Shown one piece after another: positions 1 through 8,782 of a stretch of DNA of 64,000 nucleotides (position 1 is the first letter of the stretch; every line of letters begins with the position of its first letter). The stretch lies in assembly GCA_027343695.1 (NCBI GenBank), contig DAHWKJ010000099.1:1-64000 (forward strand), read 5' to 3'. The translations under genes and the position numbers were made by a program. The stretch is from Sulfobacillus sp. GTDB taxonomy: Bacteria; Bacillota; Sulfobacillia; Sulfobacillales; Sulfobacillaceae. The notes under the pieces were generated by a model, which ran no database searches, had not been told where the DNA came from, and saw nothing but the letters and a program-made list of their open reading frames with translations.

Positions 1-2
1 GT

Positions 3-2024
3 TTAGTGGAGTACCTGGCCTGGCTCGCCTTGTTGCAATGCCGCATCTACCCAGTGACGAAGGATCTCATGTTCCGCACGAACTAAACCCGGATCCTTTT
101 CGAGTAGATTCCTCGCAACTTCTCTCACGTGCTCAAGCATCGCTAAATCCGCCACCGGGTCCGCCAATTCAAACCCACTCAAGCCATGTTGCTGTAACCC
201 GAGAATTTGTCCTGGCCCTCGAATCCTTAGATCTTCTTCCGCCAGTTTGAGACCATCCGTCCACTTAACCATGGCATCCATCCGCCTCTGCGCTTCGTCG
301 CTCTTGGGATCTGCCAGTAAAAAGCACGTCGCCGGGTTAGTACCACGGCCAACCCGGCCTCGCAATTGGTGCAATTGAGCCAAACCAAAGCGGTCGGCTT
401 CCTCGATAACCATAACCGTCGCGTTGGGAACATCGACACCCACCTCAATGATGGTCGTCGCCACCAAAACATCCAACTGGCGTCGGCGATATTGCTCCAT
501 CACTTCCGTTTTTTCTTTGGCCGAGAGTTTCCCATGCACTAGACCAATCCGCCATCCGGATAATTGACGCATCCCTTCGGCCAATGCAGTGGCTGCGGTA
601 AGGTCCGACTCATCATTTTCATGAACCAACGGGCAGACCACGTAGGCCTGCTCGCCACGACGCACCGCTCGGCGCACGGTTTCATATGCTTCTCTGCGCC
701 GGGAATAGGGCAAGTGTATCGTCGTAATGGGTTGCCGCCCGGGCGGCAACCCATTAATTTGCGCGATTTCAAGATCCCCATAGATCGTCAACGCTAGGGT
801 TCGAGGAATGGGCGTGGCCGTCATCACCAATAAATCCGGAAAAAAGCCCTTCTGCGCCAAATGGGCCCGCTGACGCACTCCAAAACGATGCTGCTCATCA
901 ATAACCACCAGGCCGAGCCGTTGAAATTGGACGGATGCCGAGACCAAGGCTTGAGTCCCCACGACCAATTGCAAAGTCCCCTCACTAAGCTCGTGGCGAA
1001 TCCTCGTAGCTCCGGCGGCATCGTGTCCCGTCAATAACCCTACCCGAATTCCAGCATCCTCCAACCACGCCCGGAGCACCTGCCACTGTTGTTCCGCTAA
1101 CAACTCAGTCGGCGCCATGAACGCGGCTTGATGACCCGCATCGACGGCAGCCAGCATGGCCAAAACGGCAATGATGGTTTTGCCTGAACCCACATCTCCT
1201 TGCAACAATAACGACATCGGTCGCTTCGCGCTCAAATGGGTTTTCACAACATTCCACGCTCGTTTTTGCCCTGGGGTCAATTCGAACGGCAATCGCGCCA
1301 TGAATGCTTGCGACTCGGGTCCTTCGGGATTTTGAGCCACGCCCTCGTATTGATGATCCAACTGATGGAGCCGGAGCACCGCGAGAGAAACTCTTAAAAA
1401 TTCGTCAAACACCAAACGCCGACGCGCCCGATCCAGGGCTTCCCGATTTGGCGGATGATGGATGTGAAGCAGGGCTTCAGCCCGTGATATCAGATCCTCA
1501 GCATTGACCAGGGTTGTGGGCACCGGATCCACTACCTGCGGCGCTAGGCGAGGGACCACATCTTTCATGAGTTGCTGAATTTTACGCTGCTTTAGATCTC
1601 CTGCCAACGGATAAATGGGAGTGAGTCCGGTCTCCGGCTCTTCATTAACGGCCAGTACCTGATGATGGGGATGCGTCATCACCAAACGGGAACCGCGGTA
1701 TTCCACCCGCCCCTGCAAGACCACCCGCGTGCCGGGTTGTAGCTGACGGGCAATCCAACGACCATGAAAAAAGGTCACAAATAACACGAACAGCCCATCG
1801 GTTACCGTGACCCGAAGCAGTTGTCGGCGCGGTTCATATTGCGCAGTTCCCACCATACCCACTACGGTGTACTCTGCCCCAGCGCGTACCTCATTTAATG
1901 GCGTAATCACCGTGCGGTCGGTATGCCGTCGAGGCCATAAAGAGAGCAGGTCCCCTTGCGTCGTCACCCCGAGTTTACCCAGATCCTGCGCGGTCCGGTT
2001 GCCAACCCCCAATAGTTGGGTCAC
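3..2024 (-). CDS. recG: ATP-dependent DNA helicase RecG
   Basis: RecG remodels stalled replication forks and Holliday junctions. The protein has an N-terminal wedge/OB region, then a superfamily 2 helicase core: Walker A GDVGSGKT around residue 276, the DEQH box around residue 376, and motif VI with QLRGRVGRG near the C-terminus. The reading frame is open back to position 2144, but that extension would add about 40 Arg-rich residues overlapping the upstream gene. I prefer the GTG at 2024, which gives 673 residues, close to the family's usual 680-690; this start is not certain. It is the last gene of the asp23-fakA-recG run, the same order as in Bacillus, and its stop codon lies at the window edge. 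Confidence 0.95.
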   Translation of the reverse strand: MTQLLGVGNRTAQDLGKLGVTTQGDLLSLWPRRHTDRTVITPLNEVRAGAEYTVVGMVGTAQYEPRRQLLRVTVTDGLFVLFVTFFHGRWIARQLQPGTRVVLQGRVEYRGSRLVMTHPHHQVLAVNEEPETGLTPIYPLAGDLKQRKIQQLMKDVVPRLAPQVVDPVPTTLVNAEDLISRAEALLHIHHPPNREALDRARRRLVFDEFLRVSLAVLRLHQLDHQYEGVAQNPEGPESQAFMARLPFELTPGQKRAWNVVKTHLSAKRPMSLLLQGDVGSGKTIIAVLAMLAAVDAGHQAAFMAPTELLAEQQWQVLRAWLEDAGIRVGLLTGHDAAGATRIRHELSEGTLQLVVGTQALVSASVQFQRLGLVVIDEQHRFGVRQRAHLAQKGFFPDLLVMTATPIPRTLALTIYGDLEIAQINGLPPGRQPITTIHLPYSRRREAYETVRRAVRRGEQAYVVCPLVHENDESDLTAATALAEGMRQLSGWRIGLVHGKLSAKEKTEVMEQYRRRQLDVLVATTIIEVGVDVPNATVMVIEEADRFGLAQLHQLRGRVGRGTNPATCFLLADPKSDEAQRRMDAMVKWTDGLKLAEEDLRIRGPGQILGLQQHGLSGFELADPVADLAMLEHVREVARNLLEKDPGLVRAEHEILRHWVDAALQQGEPGQVLH

Positions 2025-2041
2025 CGGTTCGGATAGCCCGA

Positions 2042-3454
2042 CTACTGGGCCACGATTTCGATGTGGTTCGGTCCGATGACGCTCGGCACGTCCACTACTT
2101 CCGCGTCCAGTTGCGTCTGCCACCAGTCTGCCTCCCCGCCCCAAGCCGTCAGCGAAAGATATATTGTTACGATCTGGCGCATGCCCACCAACGCCTTGAC
2201 CGCCGCCAAAGCATGGTCTCTACTCACCAGGGACAAGTCTCGAACCCGATAGCAATGTCTATCCCAGGATACGGTAATGGCAATGGCACCTTTGGCCGCG
2301 GCTACCATGGCCATTACATTAGAATTCCACGATCGCTCCTCGTCATAATCCATCATCAATTGGCATGCGAGAAATGGCGAGGCGATGGCGTTGGCCCCGG
2401 ATGGTACATTGTCCCCCACCCATAACACGGATTCCTTCGGAGCAGAATCATGTGTCGGATCCCAGAGTTCTACCTCTATCGGCAACAGCGGAAGCCATGC
2501 GGCATCGATTTTCACCCAGCGCCTTTGGGTCATCGCTTCGCGTTCCTGGTGGCGCATATCCCTGATTTCCATTTGCACGACAGGGCCCAATTTGAAAAGA
2601 AATTGCGTAAACGACGAAGCTTCTTTGGTGTGCACATGGATTTTTAGGGAGGTCGCCATCTCCGAGATTACGACCGAGTCGCCCCATTCTGCCAATTGTT
2701 TACGCAATACTTGTGTGGACTGCCCCGTAGTCCACGGCGCCAATAAAGCTTCCACATCATATGGGTAAACCATGTCCGTGAGTCCCGTATTGCGGGGAAC
2801 TTGACTCCATCCCCTCACCACCTCTTTAGCGGTTTCTAACGTGGAATCGGAAAAGGCCGCCACAATCAAATAGAGTCCTTCGGCCCCCGCGTCCACCACC
2901 CCCCGTGTTTGAAGCGCCGGCAGGAGGTCTGGCGACTCCTTTACCGCTCTGGCTGCCGCATCCGTGATATTTTTGATCACCGTATCACGGTCATCACCGG
3001 TGGCGTTTAGGGCGATCGCACGCGCCACCGTTAGAATAGTGCCTTCTACGGGATCCGACACGCTAGAATACGCTACCTCGTAAGCCTGATTCCACGCTTG
3101 ACAATATTCCTCCAAGGTCCACACCCGTTTATCCGGCGCAAACCGAGACAAGCCGACCAAGATTTGCGATAAGATAGTGCCCGAATTGCCGCGGGCCCCT
3201 TTGACGGCACCCGCGGCCGCCAAGTCGAAAATGTGCCCCAAATGCGTCACTGGAGCCCCGTCCATAGCGCAAACCGCCGCCTCGAGTGTTCCGAGCATAT
3301 TGAACCCGGTATCGGCATCGGCCACAGGAAACACATTGATTTGATTAATTTGTTCCACATGGTCCCGCAAAACCTCGGTAGCACGGCGCAGCCACCGATG
3401 GACATCTTGCCCGGTTACCAAAATATCTAACTCGGTGTCTCTAAAATTGGTCAC
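2042..3454 (-). CDS. DhaL-domain fatty-acid kinase-like protein (FakA/YloV family)
   Basis: The N-terminal ~200 residues form a DhaL (dihydroxyacetone kinase L) nucleotide-binding domain with the signature DADTGFNM and a KGARGNSG motif. Its place between an Asp23-like gene and recG matches Bacillus yloV (fakA), whose product phosphorylates fatty acids bound to FakB. The GTG start at 3454 overlaps the stop of the upstream gene (TTGTGA) and follows an AAGGAG site. The product is about 470 residues, clearly shorter than the ~550 of typical FakA, and the shortfall lies after the DhaL domain. The DhaL assignment is firm; fatty-acid kinase activity is inferred from context. Confidence 0.85.
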   Translation of the reverse strand: MTNFRDTELDILVTGQDVHRWLRRATEVLRDHVEQINQINVFPVADADTGFNMLGTLEAAVCAMDGAPVTHLGHIFDLAAAGAVKGARGNSGTILSQILVGLSRFAPDKRVWTLEEYCQAWNQAYEVAYSSVSDPVEGTILTVARAIALNATGDDRDTVIKNITDAAARAVKESPDLLPALQTRGVVDAGAEGLYLIVAAFSDSTLETAKEVVRGWSQVPRNTGLTDMVYPYDVEALLAPWTTGQSTQVLRKQLAEWGDSVVISEMATSLKIHVHTKEASSFTQFLFKLGPVVQMEIRDMRHQEREAMTQRRWVKIDAAWLPLLPIEVELWDPTHDSAPKESVLWVGDNVPSGANAIASPFLACQLMMDYDEERSWNSNVMAMVAAAKGAIAITVSWDRHCYRVRDLSLVSRDHALAAVKALVGMRQIVTIYLSLTAWGGEADWWQTQLDAEVVDVPSVIGPNHIEIVAQ

Positions 3455-3807
3455 AACTTCCTGACTCCTTCGATATGAATCACGACGCGGTGCGGTCTCA
3501 CGGACACGGCGTCCCATACGACTTGGTCCACCATCCTTACCACCTCGAGGCCCACATCCTTGATTTTCACACCATAGCGTACCACGATCGAAATATCAAT
3601 AACGACCATCCCCATTGGATCCACCCCAATCGATACGCCATTACCCCCATGTTCTCTAGCCCCAGTCCCGTCGTGAGCTCCCTCGTGGTTTTTGTCTCGG
3701 GGCAATAGGCTCACTACACCAGGCACCCGGGTCACTGCAACCCGAGTCAATTGGGAGAGAATCTCATCATGTACCGATAGCCTTCCAAATTCGTTGTCCT
3801 TATGCAT
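3451..3807 (-). CDS. Asp23/Gls24 family envelope-stress protein (YloU-like)
   Basis: A small Asp23/Gls24 (DUF322) protein of 118 residues. The N-terminal SVHDEILSQLTRVAV segment leads to the VPGVVSL motif, and a C-terminal part carries the VVIDISIVVRYGV strand. A charged, Gly/His-rich insertion (roughly residues 40-55) separates the two halves. Family members associate with the membrane or envelope; the Bacillus homologue YloU lies directly upstream of yloV, as here. It is divergent from rpmB, with about 78 bp between the starts. Confidence 0.85.
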   Translation of the reverse strand: MHKDNEFGRLSVHDEILSQLTRVAVTRVPGVVSLLPRDKNHEGAHDGTGAREHGGNGVSIGVDPMGMVVIDISIVVRYGVKIKDVGLEVVRMVDQVVWDAVSVRPHRVVIHIEGVRKL

Positions 3808-3820
3808 CTACACCACGACC

Positions 3821-3849
3821 TTGCAGAGGATTTTCATTCATGGTACCAT
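3821..3849 (+). promoter_or_regulatory. Candidate sigma-A promoter of rpmB
   Basis: TTGCAG at 3821-3826 and TACCAT at 3844-3849 are separated by 17 bp and sit about 37 bp upstream of the rpmB ATG. The match is moderate. The region also has to hold the promoter of the divergent asp23-like gene. Confidence 0.4.
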
Positions 3850-3885
3850 AGCACGTATGTCATCGTGTCGGAGGAGGATCCTTTT

Positions 3886-4077
3886 ATGGCGTATCGGTGC
3901 GAAATTTGCGACAAGCACACCATGCATGGCAATAATGTGAGCCATTCCCATCATAAGACTAGGCGTGTTTGGAAGCCCAATATTCAGCGGGTTCGGGCTC
4001 GTATTAACGGCCGTACTCGACACATTTATGTGTGTACAAGATGCCTACGATCAGGAAAAGTGGACCGAGCCGTTTAA
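3886..4077 (+). CDS. rpmB: 50S ribosomal protein L28
   Basis: A 63-residue L28 of the zinc-binding type, with a CEIC knuckle at residues 5-8 and a CTRC knuckle near the C-terminus. The HSHHKTRRVWKPN and ARINGRTRHIYVC segments are typical of the family. The start is the ATG at 3886 behind a GGAGGAGG site. It is transcribed against its neighbours, divergent from the asp23-fakA-recG run, as in Bacillus. Its stop overlaps the stop of hslO by 4 nt. Confidence 0.95.
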   Translation: MAYRCEICDKHTMHGNNVSHSHHKTRRVWKPNIQRVRARINGRTRHIYVCTRCLRSGKVDRAV

Positions 4078-4967
4078 TTTTTGCGATGGGCGCGCATGTT
4101 CCGAATTTGTTCCAAATCGAAGAGCGAGATGGGGTAAGCCGTATTACAGTAATGGCATACGACCTCTGCCCCTTGTTCTTGTATCAATGCCACGAGATCC
4201 GACTCAGGCAAACCCCCGATGATTTCTAAACTCCGCTCTGCACTACATTGACATTGATAATCCAAGGTCTCGGTACTTAACCAATGAACCGGGCTAGGCA
4301 ACACCTCCCGCAACAGATCTTCGGGACTCTCCCCGCGCGACAAGCGCCAACTAATATTATGTAACGTCTGGAACTTCTCGGCAATTTCATCCGTGGTCAT
4401 TTCCCGAATTCCAGGTAACGCCTGGATTACGAGGCCACCTGATGCGACAACCAACCCTTCACGCCCAATTAAGACCCCAAGCGCAACAGCCGCGGGGATT
4501 TGTTCGGAGCTGCGATAATAGTTGGCCAAATCCTCGCCGATTTCTCCGCTAACGATGGGGGCTTGGCCCTCATAGGCGGTTCGGCCGCGTTCTTCACGCA
4601 CCACCCGTAAAATTCCATGGGTCCCTACGGCTTGTCCCACGGCCAATTTCCCGTCAGATCGCAGAGGCATATCCACTGTAGGATGCTCAGCACGGGCCCG
4701 TACCAAGCCCCCAGTCCTCACCTCGGCCACCACCCGGCCTAGTGGACCCCCCGCCTCAACCTCTGCCGTCAGTCTAAATTCGTCTTTAAAATCCGCCGCC
4801 AAGAGTGATGCGGCCGTAATGAGCCGCCCTAAGGCGGCGGCAGCCACTGGGGACGCCTGGTGCACCTTTTGCACCTGAAGCGCCGTGGTTGTCGTCACAG
4901 CTGCAATCGCTCGAATCGAGCCGCCCGCTGCCGTCGCCTTAACCCGATAATCCGCCAAAACTACCAT
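4074..4967 (-). CDS. hslO: Hsp33 redox-regulated chaperone
   Basis: Hsp33 is a cytoplasmic holdase activated by oxidation and unfolding. The 297-residue protein matches the family length and has the zinc-binding cysteine set CQC (239, 241) and CHYC (271, 274) at the C-terminus, the redox switch. The N-terminal part contains the conserved ALGRLITAASLLA segment. It sits convergent to rpmB with a 4-nt overlap. Bacillus does not carry hslO in this block, so this is a local insertion relative to that order. Confidence 0.95.
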   Translation of the reverse strand: MVVLADYRVKATAAGGSIRAIAAVTTTTALQVQKVHQASPVAAAALGRLITAASLLAADFKDEFRLTAEVEAGGPLGRVVAEVRTGGLVRARAEHPTVDMPLRSDGKLAVGQAVGTHGILRVVREERGRTAYEGQAPIVSGEIGEDLANYYRSSEQIPAAVALGVLIGREGLVVASGGLVIQALPGIREMTTDEIAEKFQTLHNISWRLSRGESPEDLLREVLPSPVHWLSTETLDYQCQCSAERSLEIIGGLPESDLVALIQEQGAEVVCHYCNTAYPISLFDLEQIRNMRAHRKN

Positions 4968-5001
4968 CCTTCCAAAGGCATGCTTGTGTCAATCCCTGAC
5001 C

Positions 5002-5091
5002 TTATTTCGTGCTTTTAGTGGCCCAAAAACCCAATACGAACTGTAACATCTTCCCTACCACGCGCGGAACCTTGACCACCTGTACCCGCAT
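5002..5091 (-). CDS. spoVM: Stage V sporulation protein M (SpoVM), 29 residues
   Basis: A very short ORF (ATG at 5091, TAA at 5004-5002) encodes a 29-residue amphipathic peptide with basic and hydrophobic residues alternating. It begins MRVQVVKVP and ends FWATKSTK. Pro-9 is at the same position as the Pro-9 of Bacillus SpoVM, which shapes its curvature-sensing helix. A GAGGTGAGAGGAG ribosome site lies just upstream. The location, between the prkC-rsgA-rpe run and rpmB/asp23, is where Bacillus carries spoVM. Its role would be to mark the forespore surface and recruit SpoIVA for coat and cortex assembly. Identification rests on size, Pro-9, amphipathicity and synteny together. Confidence 0.85.
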   Translation of the reverse strand: MRVQVVKVPRVVGKMLQFVLGFWATKSTK

Positions 5092-5145
5092 GCTCCTCTC
5101 ACCTCGCTTCTTGTACCCGCTCGCATCGTCTATCCCGTGCTTTGA

Positions 5146-5367
5146 CTATCGCGCCATAAACAGGCGATAGCCGAGCCAAATCAAAAACCCTCCCACCATG
5201 ATCGGACCCAATCCTGCCCACATGAGCCATAATCCGACACCCACCGGCCAAATCCACACGGGTAAGATCTTCACGATGAGAATCCCGCCGACCAGCGCGA
5301 GTCCGGCTCCTCCTAGCTTAAATGGCATTTGCCGCCGAGCCCGCCACGAACCTCGGATGGGACGCAT
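5146..5367 (-). CDS. Small two-helix membrane protein, unknown function
   Basis: A 73-residue protein with a basic N-terminus (residues 1-15) and two hydrophobic spans around residues 18-35 and 40-68, the latter rich in Gly and Trp. An AAGGAGGG site precedes the ATG at 5367. It lies where Bacillus carries thiN (yloS), directly upstream of spoVM, but is not related to thiamine pyrophosphokinase. I do not recognise the family. Its position next to spoVM allows, but does not show, a sporulation role. Confidence 0.75.
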   Translation of the reverse strand: MRPIRGSWRARRQMPFKLGGAGLALVGGILIVKILPVWIWPVGVGLWLMWAGLGPIMVGGFLIWLGYRLFMAR

Positions 5368-5469
5368 AGTCTCCCTCCTTCTACCGGGCCTTCTTTTGCG
5401 TCACTTAGGAGTGACACTCATCATGGTACGACGCTCCCGGTAAAAGGTGCATAACCCAAAGCCAGAACT

Positions 5470-5997
5470 TTATTCGCTGGGATGAATCCAAAGGTCCGCT
5501 TGAAGCCCTGACGTCGGTTCCAATGGACATTTCACCGCCAATAACGGACGTTGCTTAGTGTCCCTGATAGCGAATAAATCTTTCACAGTTGCTTCAGTCT
5601 GGGTACCATCGCCTGGATCTGTCACCATGACAATGTCCAACAGTGGCCAGAGTGAACCCAGTTTCATGAGCCAATCATCGGGCCCCGAATCAATAGAGAC
5701 TCCACACAAGCAGCCCGCTGCCCTCATGTCGACGAAGGTCGCGCACGACAGGAAGGGACTCCAGGCTAGCGTAATCGCATCGATTCCCCGCTGATGCCAA
5801 ACCTGAAAATCCCCTAGAGGCTCCTCGCTTAGCATATGCAATAGGATCGGCAACTCTGTCTCTGGTCTTATCCTGTCTATGATTTCCAGCGCCTTGGATT
5901 CCTCGTTCGGGATCACCTCTACCATAACCGCACCCCAATCTCCAGATAGCGGCGGAATTTGATCGGTGATCCACAAACACGGTGTTAAACGCCCCAT
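5470..5997 (-). CDS. Degenerate ribulose-phosphate 3-epimerase-like protein
   Basis: It occupies the rpe position directly after rsgA, and its sequence follows Rpe at low identity. RLTPCLWITD matches KIAPSILSAD, ELPILLHML matches the LPLDVHLM strand, CGVSIDS matches AGVALNP, and IVMVTDPGDGTQ matches MTVNPGFGGQ. The His and Asp of the HVDVMDG strand are replaced (GAVMVEV), and the chain stops before the second catalytic Asp strand. The product is 175 residues, against about 215-220 for Rpe. It is therefore probably not an active epimerase. The ATG at 5997 overlaps the end of rsgA by 13 nt and matches the Rpe N-terminus better than the ATG at 6027. There is no frameshift, so it is a maintained shortened protein rather than an obvious pseudogene. 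Confidence 0.65.
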   Translation of the reverse strand: MGRLTPCLWITDQIPPLSGDWGAVMVEVIPNEESKALEIIDRIRPETELPILLHMLSEEPLGDFQVWHQRGIDAITLAWSPFLSCATFVDMRAAGCLCGVSIDSGPDDWLMKLGSLWPLLDIVMVTDPGDGTQTEATVKDLFAIRDTKQRPLLAVKCPLEPTSGLQADLWIHPSE

Positions 5998-6854
5998 CGT
6001 TTCACCCACTGGTCGACCATTAAGCAATAACTACGATAACGACTAGAGGCATACGTACCATCCATCAACCCTTGTTGGACAGCACAGCCCGGTTCTCCCC
6101 GATGGACGCAGTTGGGAAATCGACATCGGGCATCGTCCCACTCGAAAAACTTCGATTTGATGTCCTCGGCCCTTGTGACCACGGTTTCTAACGCGGTGTA
6201 GCCTGGAGTGTCGGCGAGCCAAAACTCCCTGATTTTCAGAAGCCGTACCCACCGCGTCGTTTGTTGGCCCCGGTCAATCTTGCTCAAACCACCAGTCTCA
6301 ATCACCGCATGGGGTAGAACCGCATGAAGTAGAGAAGATTTACCAACCCCACTCTCTCCGGTCAACACCCAAATCCCTTCACGTTCGGTCGATAACCAGG
6401 GCTCTACGCCTTGTCCGGTCCTCACACTGACCACCCATACCCGATAGCCGATCGAGCGATATAACTGAACCATTTCGTCCAGTTCCTTCACGCTATCGGC
6501 CATATCAGACTTGGTGACCACTATTTCCACAGCAATACCGGATAACGCCGCCAACACCAGCCGTTTGTCTAAAAGCTCTAGGTTCCCCGTTGGGTGATTC
6601 AAACTAAAGCAGGCGAAAATCCCGGTCAAGTTTGCCACGGGAGGGCGTTCAAGTTGCAACTGTCGAGGCAGAACCCGAGTAATTATCGCCTCGCGACCCT
6701 CGGTAGGCTCCAACTCGACTTGGTCACCCACCAAGATGCGGCCCGAGACCCGGCGGACCTTCCCTCGCAGATAACACAAGTACTCGGTGCCGGACTCTGT
6801 CATCACTGTGGGCCGGTTGGCTTCGAGCAATGTGACGATTCCTCTGAGCGTCAT
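5985..6854 (-). CDS. rsgA: Ribosome small-subunit-dependent GTPase A
   Basis: A 289-residue circularly permuted GTPase (RsgA/CpgA) that acts in late 30S maturation. Motif order is the permuted one: G4-type TKSD around residue 118, then the G1 P-loop GESGVGKSS around residue 167, then G3 DTPG around residue 217. An N-terminal OB domain precedes these and a C-terminal zinc knuckle (C..C..H..C in CRFPNCVHRGEPGC) follows. Its ATG overlaps the prkC stop (ATGA), so the two are translationally coupled; in Bacillus, CpgA is a substrate of PrkC. Confidence 0.95.
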   Translation of the reverse strand: MTLRGIVTLLEANRPTVMTESGTEYLCYLRGKVRRVSGRILVGDQVELEPTEGREAIITRVLPRQLQLERPPVANLTGIFACFSLNHPTGNLELLDKRLVLAALSGIAVEIVVTKSDMADSVKELDEMVQLYRSIGYRVWVVSVRTGQGVEPWLSTEREGIWVLTGESGVGKSSLLHAVLPHAVIETGGLSKIDRGQQTTRWVRLLKIREFWLADTPGYTALETVVTRAEDIKSKFFEWDDARCRFPNCVHRGEPGCAVQQGLMDGTYASSRYRSYCLMVDQWVKRWGV

Positions 6855-8782
6855 CCTGAATTCCCACTAGCGGAACTAGAAGGCGGCGTCGGACTCGTCG
6901 TATTCGCCGTCAAGGCCTGGGGCGCCTGTGCCTGGCCATTCAAGAAAATCGACATTTGCGCGTTGGATCCATACCAAGTGACAGGAATTTGTGCCGACCC
7001 CCCGGGGTTCACTTGCTGATAGAAGACTTCTTCATTATTGGCACTATCGGTAACCACGACTTTCAAAAGCGATTTTGGTGGTGCAGACGATGGAATAGGC
7101 CACGTCACCGTCGAATGGTTGACAGGCAGTGTGGGACTCTGCGGGCTTATCCCTTCGGATACCGTCACATTCACGGTCGAAGTGCCCTTGATGCGAGCAT
7201 ACGGCTCCGGACTTTGGTCGATGATGGTGTTAACGGGCTGCGTGCTATATGTCGAGGTAGGTGTCCCCACCGACAGGTTTAACCCAATCAGTTCGCTCGC
7301 TGCCTCTGACACGGTGAGAAGTTGTAGGTCAGGCATGATTTGAGTAGCGGTTGGGGGGCCGTTGGAAACCCAAATCGTGACCGTCTTGCCTTCGGCCAAA
7401 TTCGTGTTCGGTGCAGGCGACTGGCGGATCACCAACCCTTGTGGTTGGTGACTATTGATATGGTGCAACGTGACATGAAAATTCATCGACGTCAAATTTT
7501 GTTGCGCCAAAAACTCATCTTGCCCTTTCACATTCGGCACGAGTGCAGTCTGTGGGCCTGAGGACAACACCAATTGCACCACCTGTCCCTGCTTGACCAA
7601 TGTCCCCGGTGGAGGCACTTCGTTATAGACATGATTTTTAGGCAATTGGTTGGAGGATGTCTTCCCCACTACCTTAGCGACTAATTTCAAGCGGCCAAGT
7701 CGCGATTTGGCGATACTCAAGGACTGGCCCTTGACGTTGGGGATACCCACCGAGGGCACGTTGAGCCACCGATTAAACGCAAACACCGATCCCCCCACTA
7801 ATAGGATGAGGATAGCCAACGCCACCGCCCAAGGAAGCCATCGGGGCCTCCGCTTCTTGGATGCATCTTTATCGTTTCCGCTTCCCGTACTAGGCCGGCC
7901 CGCCCCGCCCCGACCTGCCGGTACCGCCGTTGGGACCGGCAGCACCACTTCAGGCTCGGACCCTGGATGGAGCACCCGGGATACGTCTTGGCGGAACGCC
8001 GACGCCGTCAAGTACCTATCGGCCGGGTCCTTCGATAGGGCTCGTTCCACAATCCGATTCACCGCATCCGGCACGTCCGGGCGTAGACTTTGGACCGTTG
8101 GGGCCACATCTTGAAGATGCTTAATCGCCACTCCAATGGCACTTTCCCCTTCGAACGGGAGACGCCCGGTCAGCATTTCAAATAGCACGACCCCCAAAGA
8201 GTAGAGATCGGACTGGGGCCCCACAATCTTGCCGCGCGCCTGCTCGGGGCTCAAGTACTGCACGGTACCCAGCATGGATCCCGTGTGCACTAAGGTGCCC
8301 GAGGTTGCAGCATAAGCAATCCCGAAGTCCGTCACCTTACCGGTGCCGTCTTCGGCTAAAAGAATATTTTGCGGTTTAATGTCTCGATGGACGACTTTTT
8401 TACCATGAGCGGCTTCCAGACCCGCCGCGACTTGGTCCACAATATCGAGCGCTTCCATCACCGGCAACGGAGCCTCGCGGTCAATTTTACTCCGCAACGG
8501 TTCACCCGCCACAAGTTCCATCACCATGTAGTGGACGTCTGGCTCTTCTCGGCCAACGTCATACACTTGCACAATATGCCGGTTTACCAAAGATGCGGCC
8601 GAGCGTGCCTCTTGATCGAAGCGTCTCACCACTTCTTCATTTTCAGCCCATTGATGCTTCAAAATTTTCACGGCGACCAGTCGATTCAGCGTCAAGTCGC
8701 GGGCCCGATAAACTAACGACATCCCACCGGTCCCAATGCGCTCGAGAACCTCGTACCGGCCTCCTAATATTTTACCGACCAT
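6851..8782 (-). CDS. prkC: PASTA-domain Ser/Thr protein kinase
   Basis: A membrane kinase of about 643 residues. The cytoplasmic Hanks-type kinase domain covers residues ~8-270 (VAVKIL lysine, HRDIKPQNILL catalytic loop, DFGIAY). A juxtamembrane linker, one transmembrane helix around residues 318-340 and three extracellular PASTA repeats (~345-545) follow, then a Ser/Thr/Pro-rich C-terminal domain. PASTA repeats sense muropeptides or lipid II, and in Bacillus PrkC triggers spore germination. The ATG at 8782 is best placed behind AGGTGA; a GTG at 8791 lies inside that site. It overlaps the phosphatase gene by 11 nt. Confidence 0.95.
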   Translation of the reverse strand: MVGKILGGRYEVLERIGTGGMSLVYRARDLTLNRLVAVKILKHQWAENEEVVRRFDQEARSAASLVNRHIVQVYDVGREEPDVHYMVMELVAGEPLRSKIDREAPLPVMEALDIVDQVAAGLEAAHGKKVVHRDIKPQNILLAEDGTGKVTDFGIAYAATSGTLVHTGSMLGTVQYLSPEQARGKIVGPQSDLYSLGVVLFEMLTGRLPFEGESAIGVAIKHLQDVAPTVQSLRPDVPDAVNRIVERALSKDPADRYLTASAFRQDVSRVLHPGSEPEVVLPVPTAVPAGRGGAGRPSTGSGNDKDASKKRRPRWLPWAVALAILILLVGGSVFAFNRWLNVPSVGIPNVKGQSLSIAKSRLGRLKLVAKVVGKTSSNQLPKNHVYNEVPPPGTLVKQGQVVQLVLSSGPQTALVPNVKGQDEFLAQQNLTSMNFHVTLHHINSHQPQGLVIRQSPAPNTNLAEGKTVTIWVSNGPPTATQIMPDLQLLTVSEAASELIGLNLSVGTPTSTYSTQPVNTIIDQSPEPYARIKGTSTVNVTVSEGISPQSPTLPVNHSTVTWPIPSSAPPKSLLKVVVTDSANNEEVFYQQVNPGGSAQIPVTWYGSNAQMSIFLNGQAQAPQALTANTTSPTPPSSSASGNSG

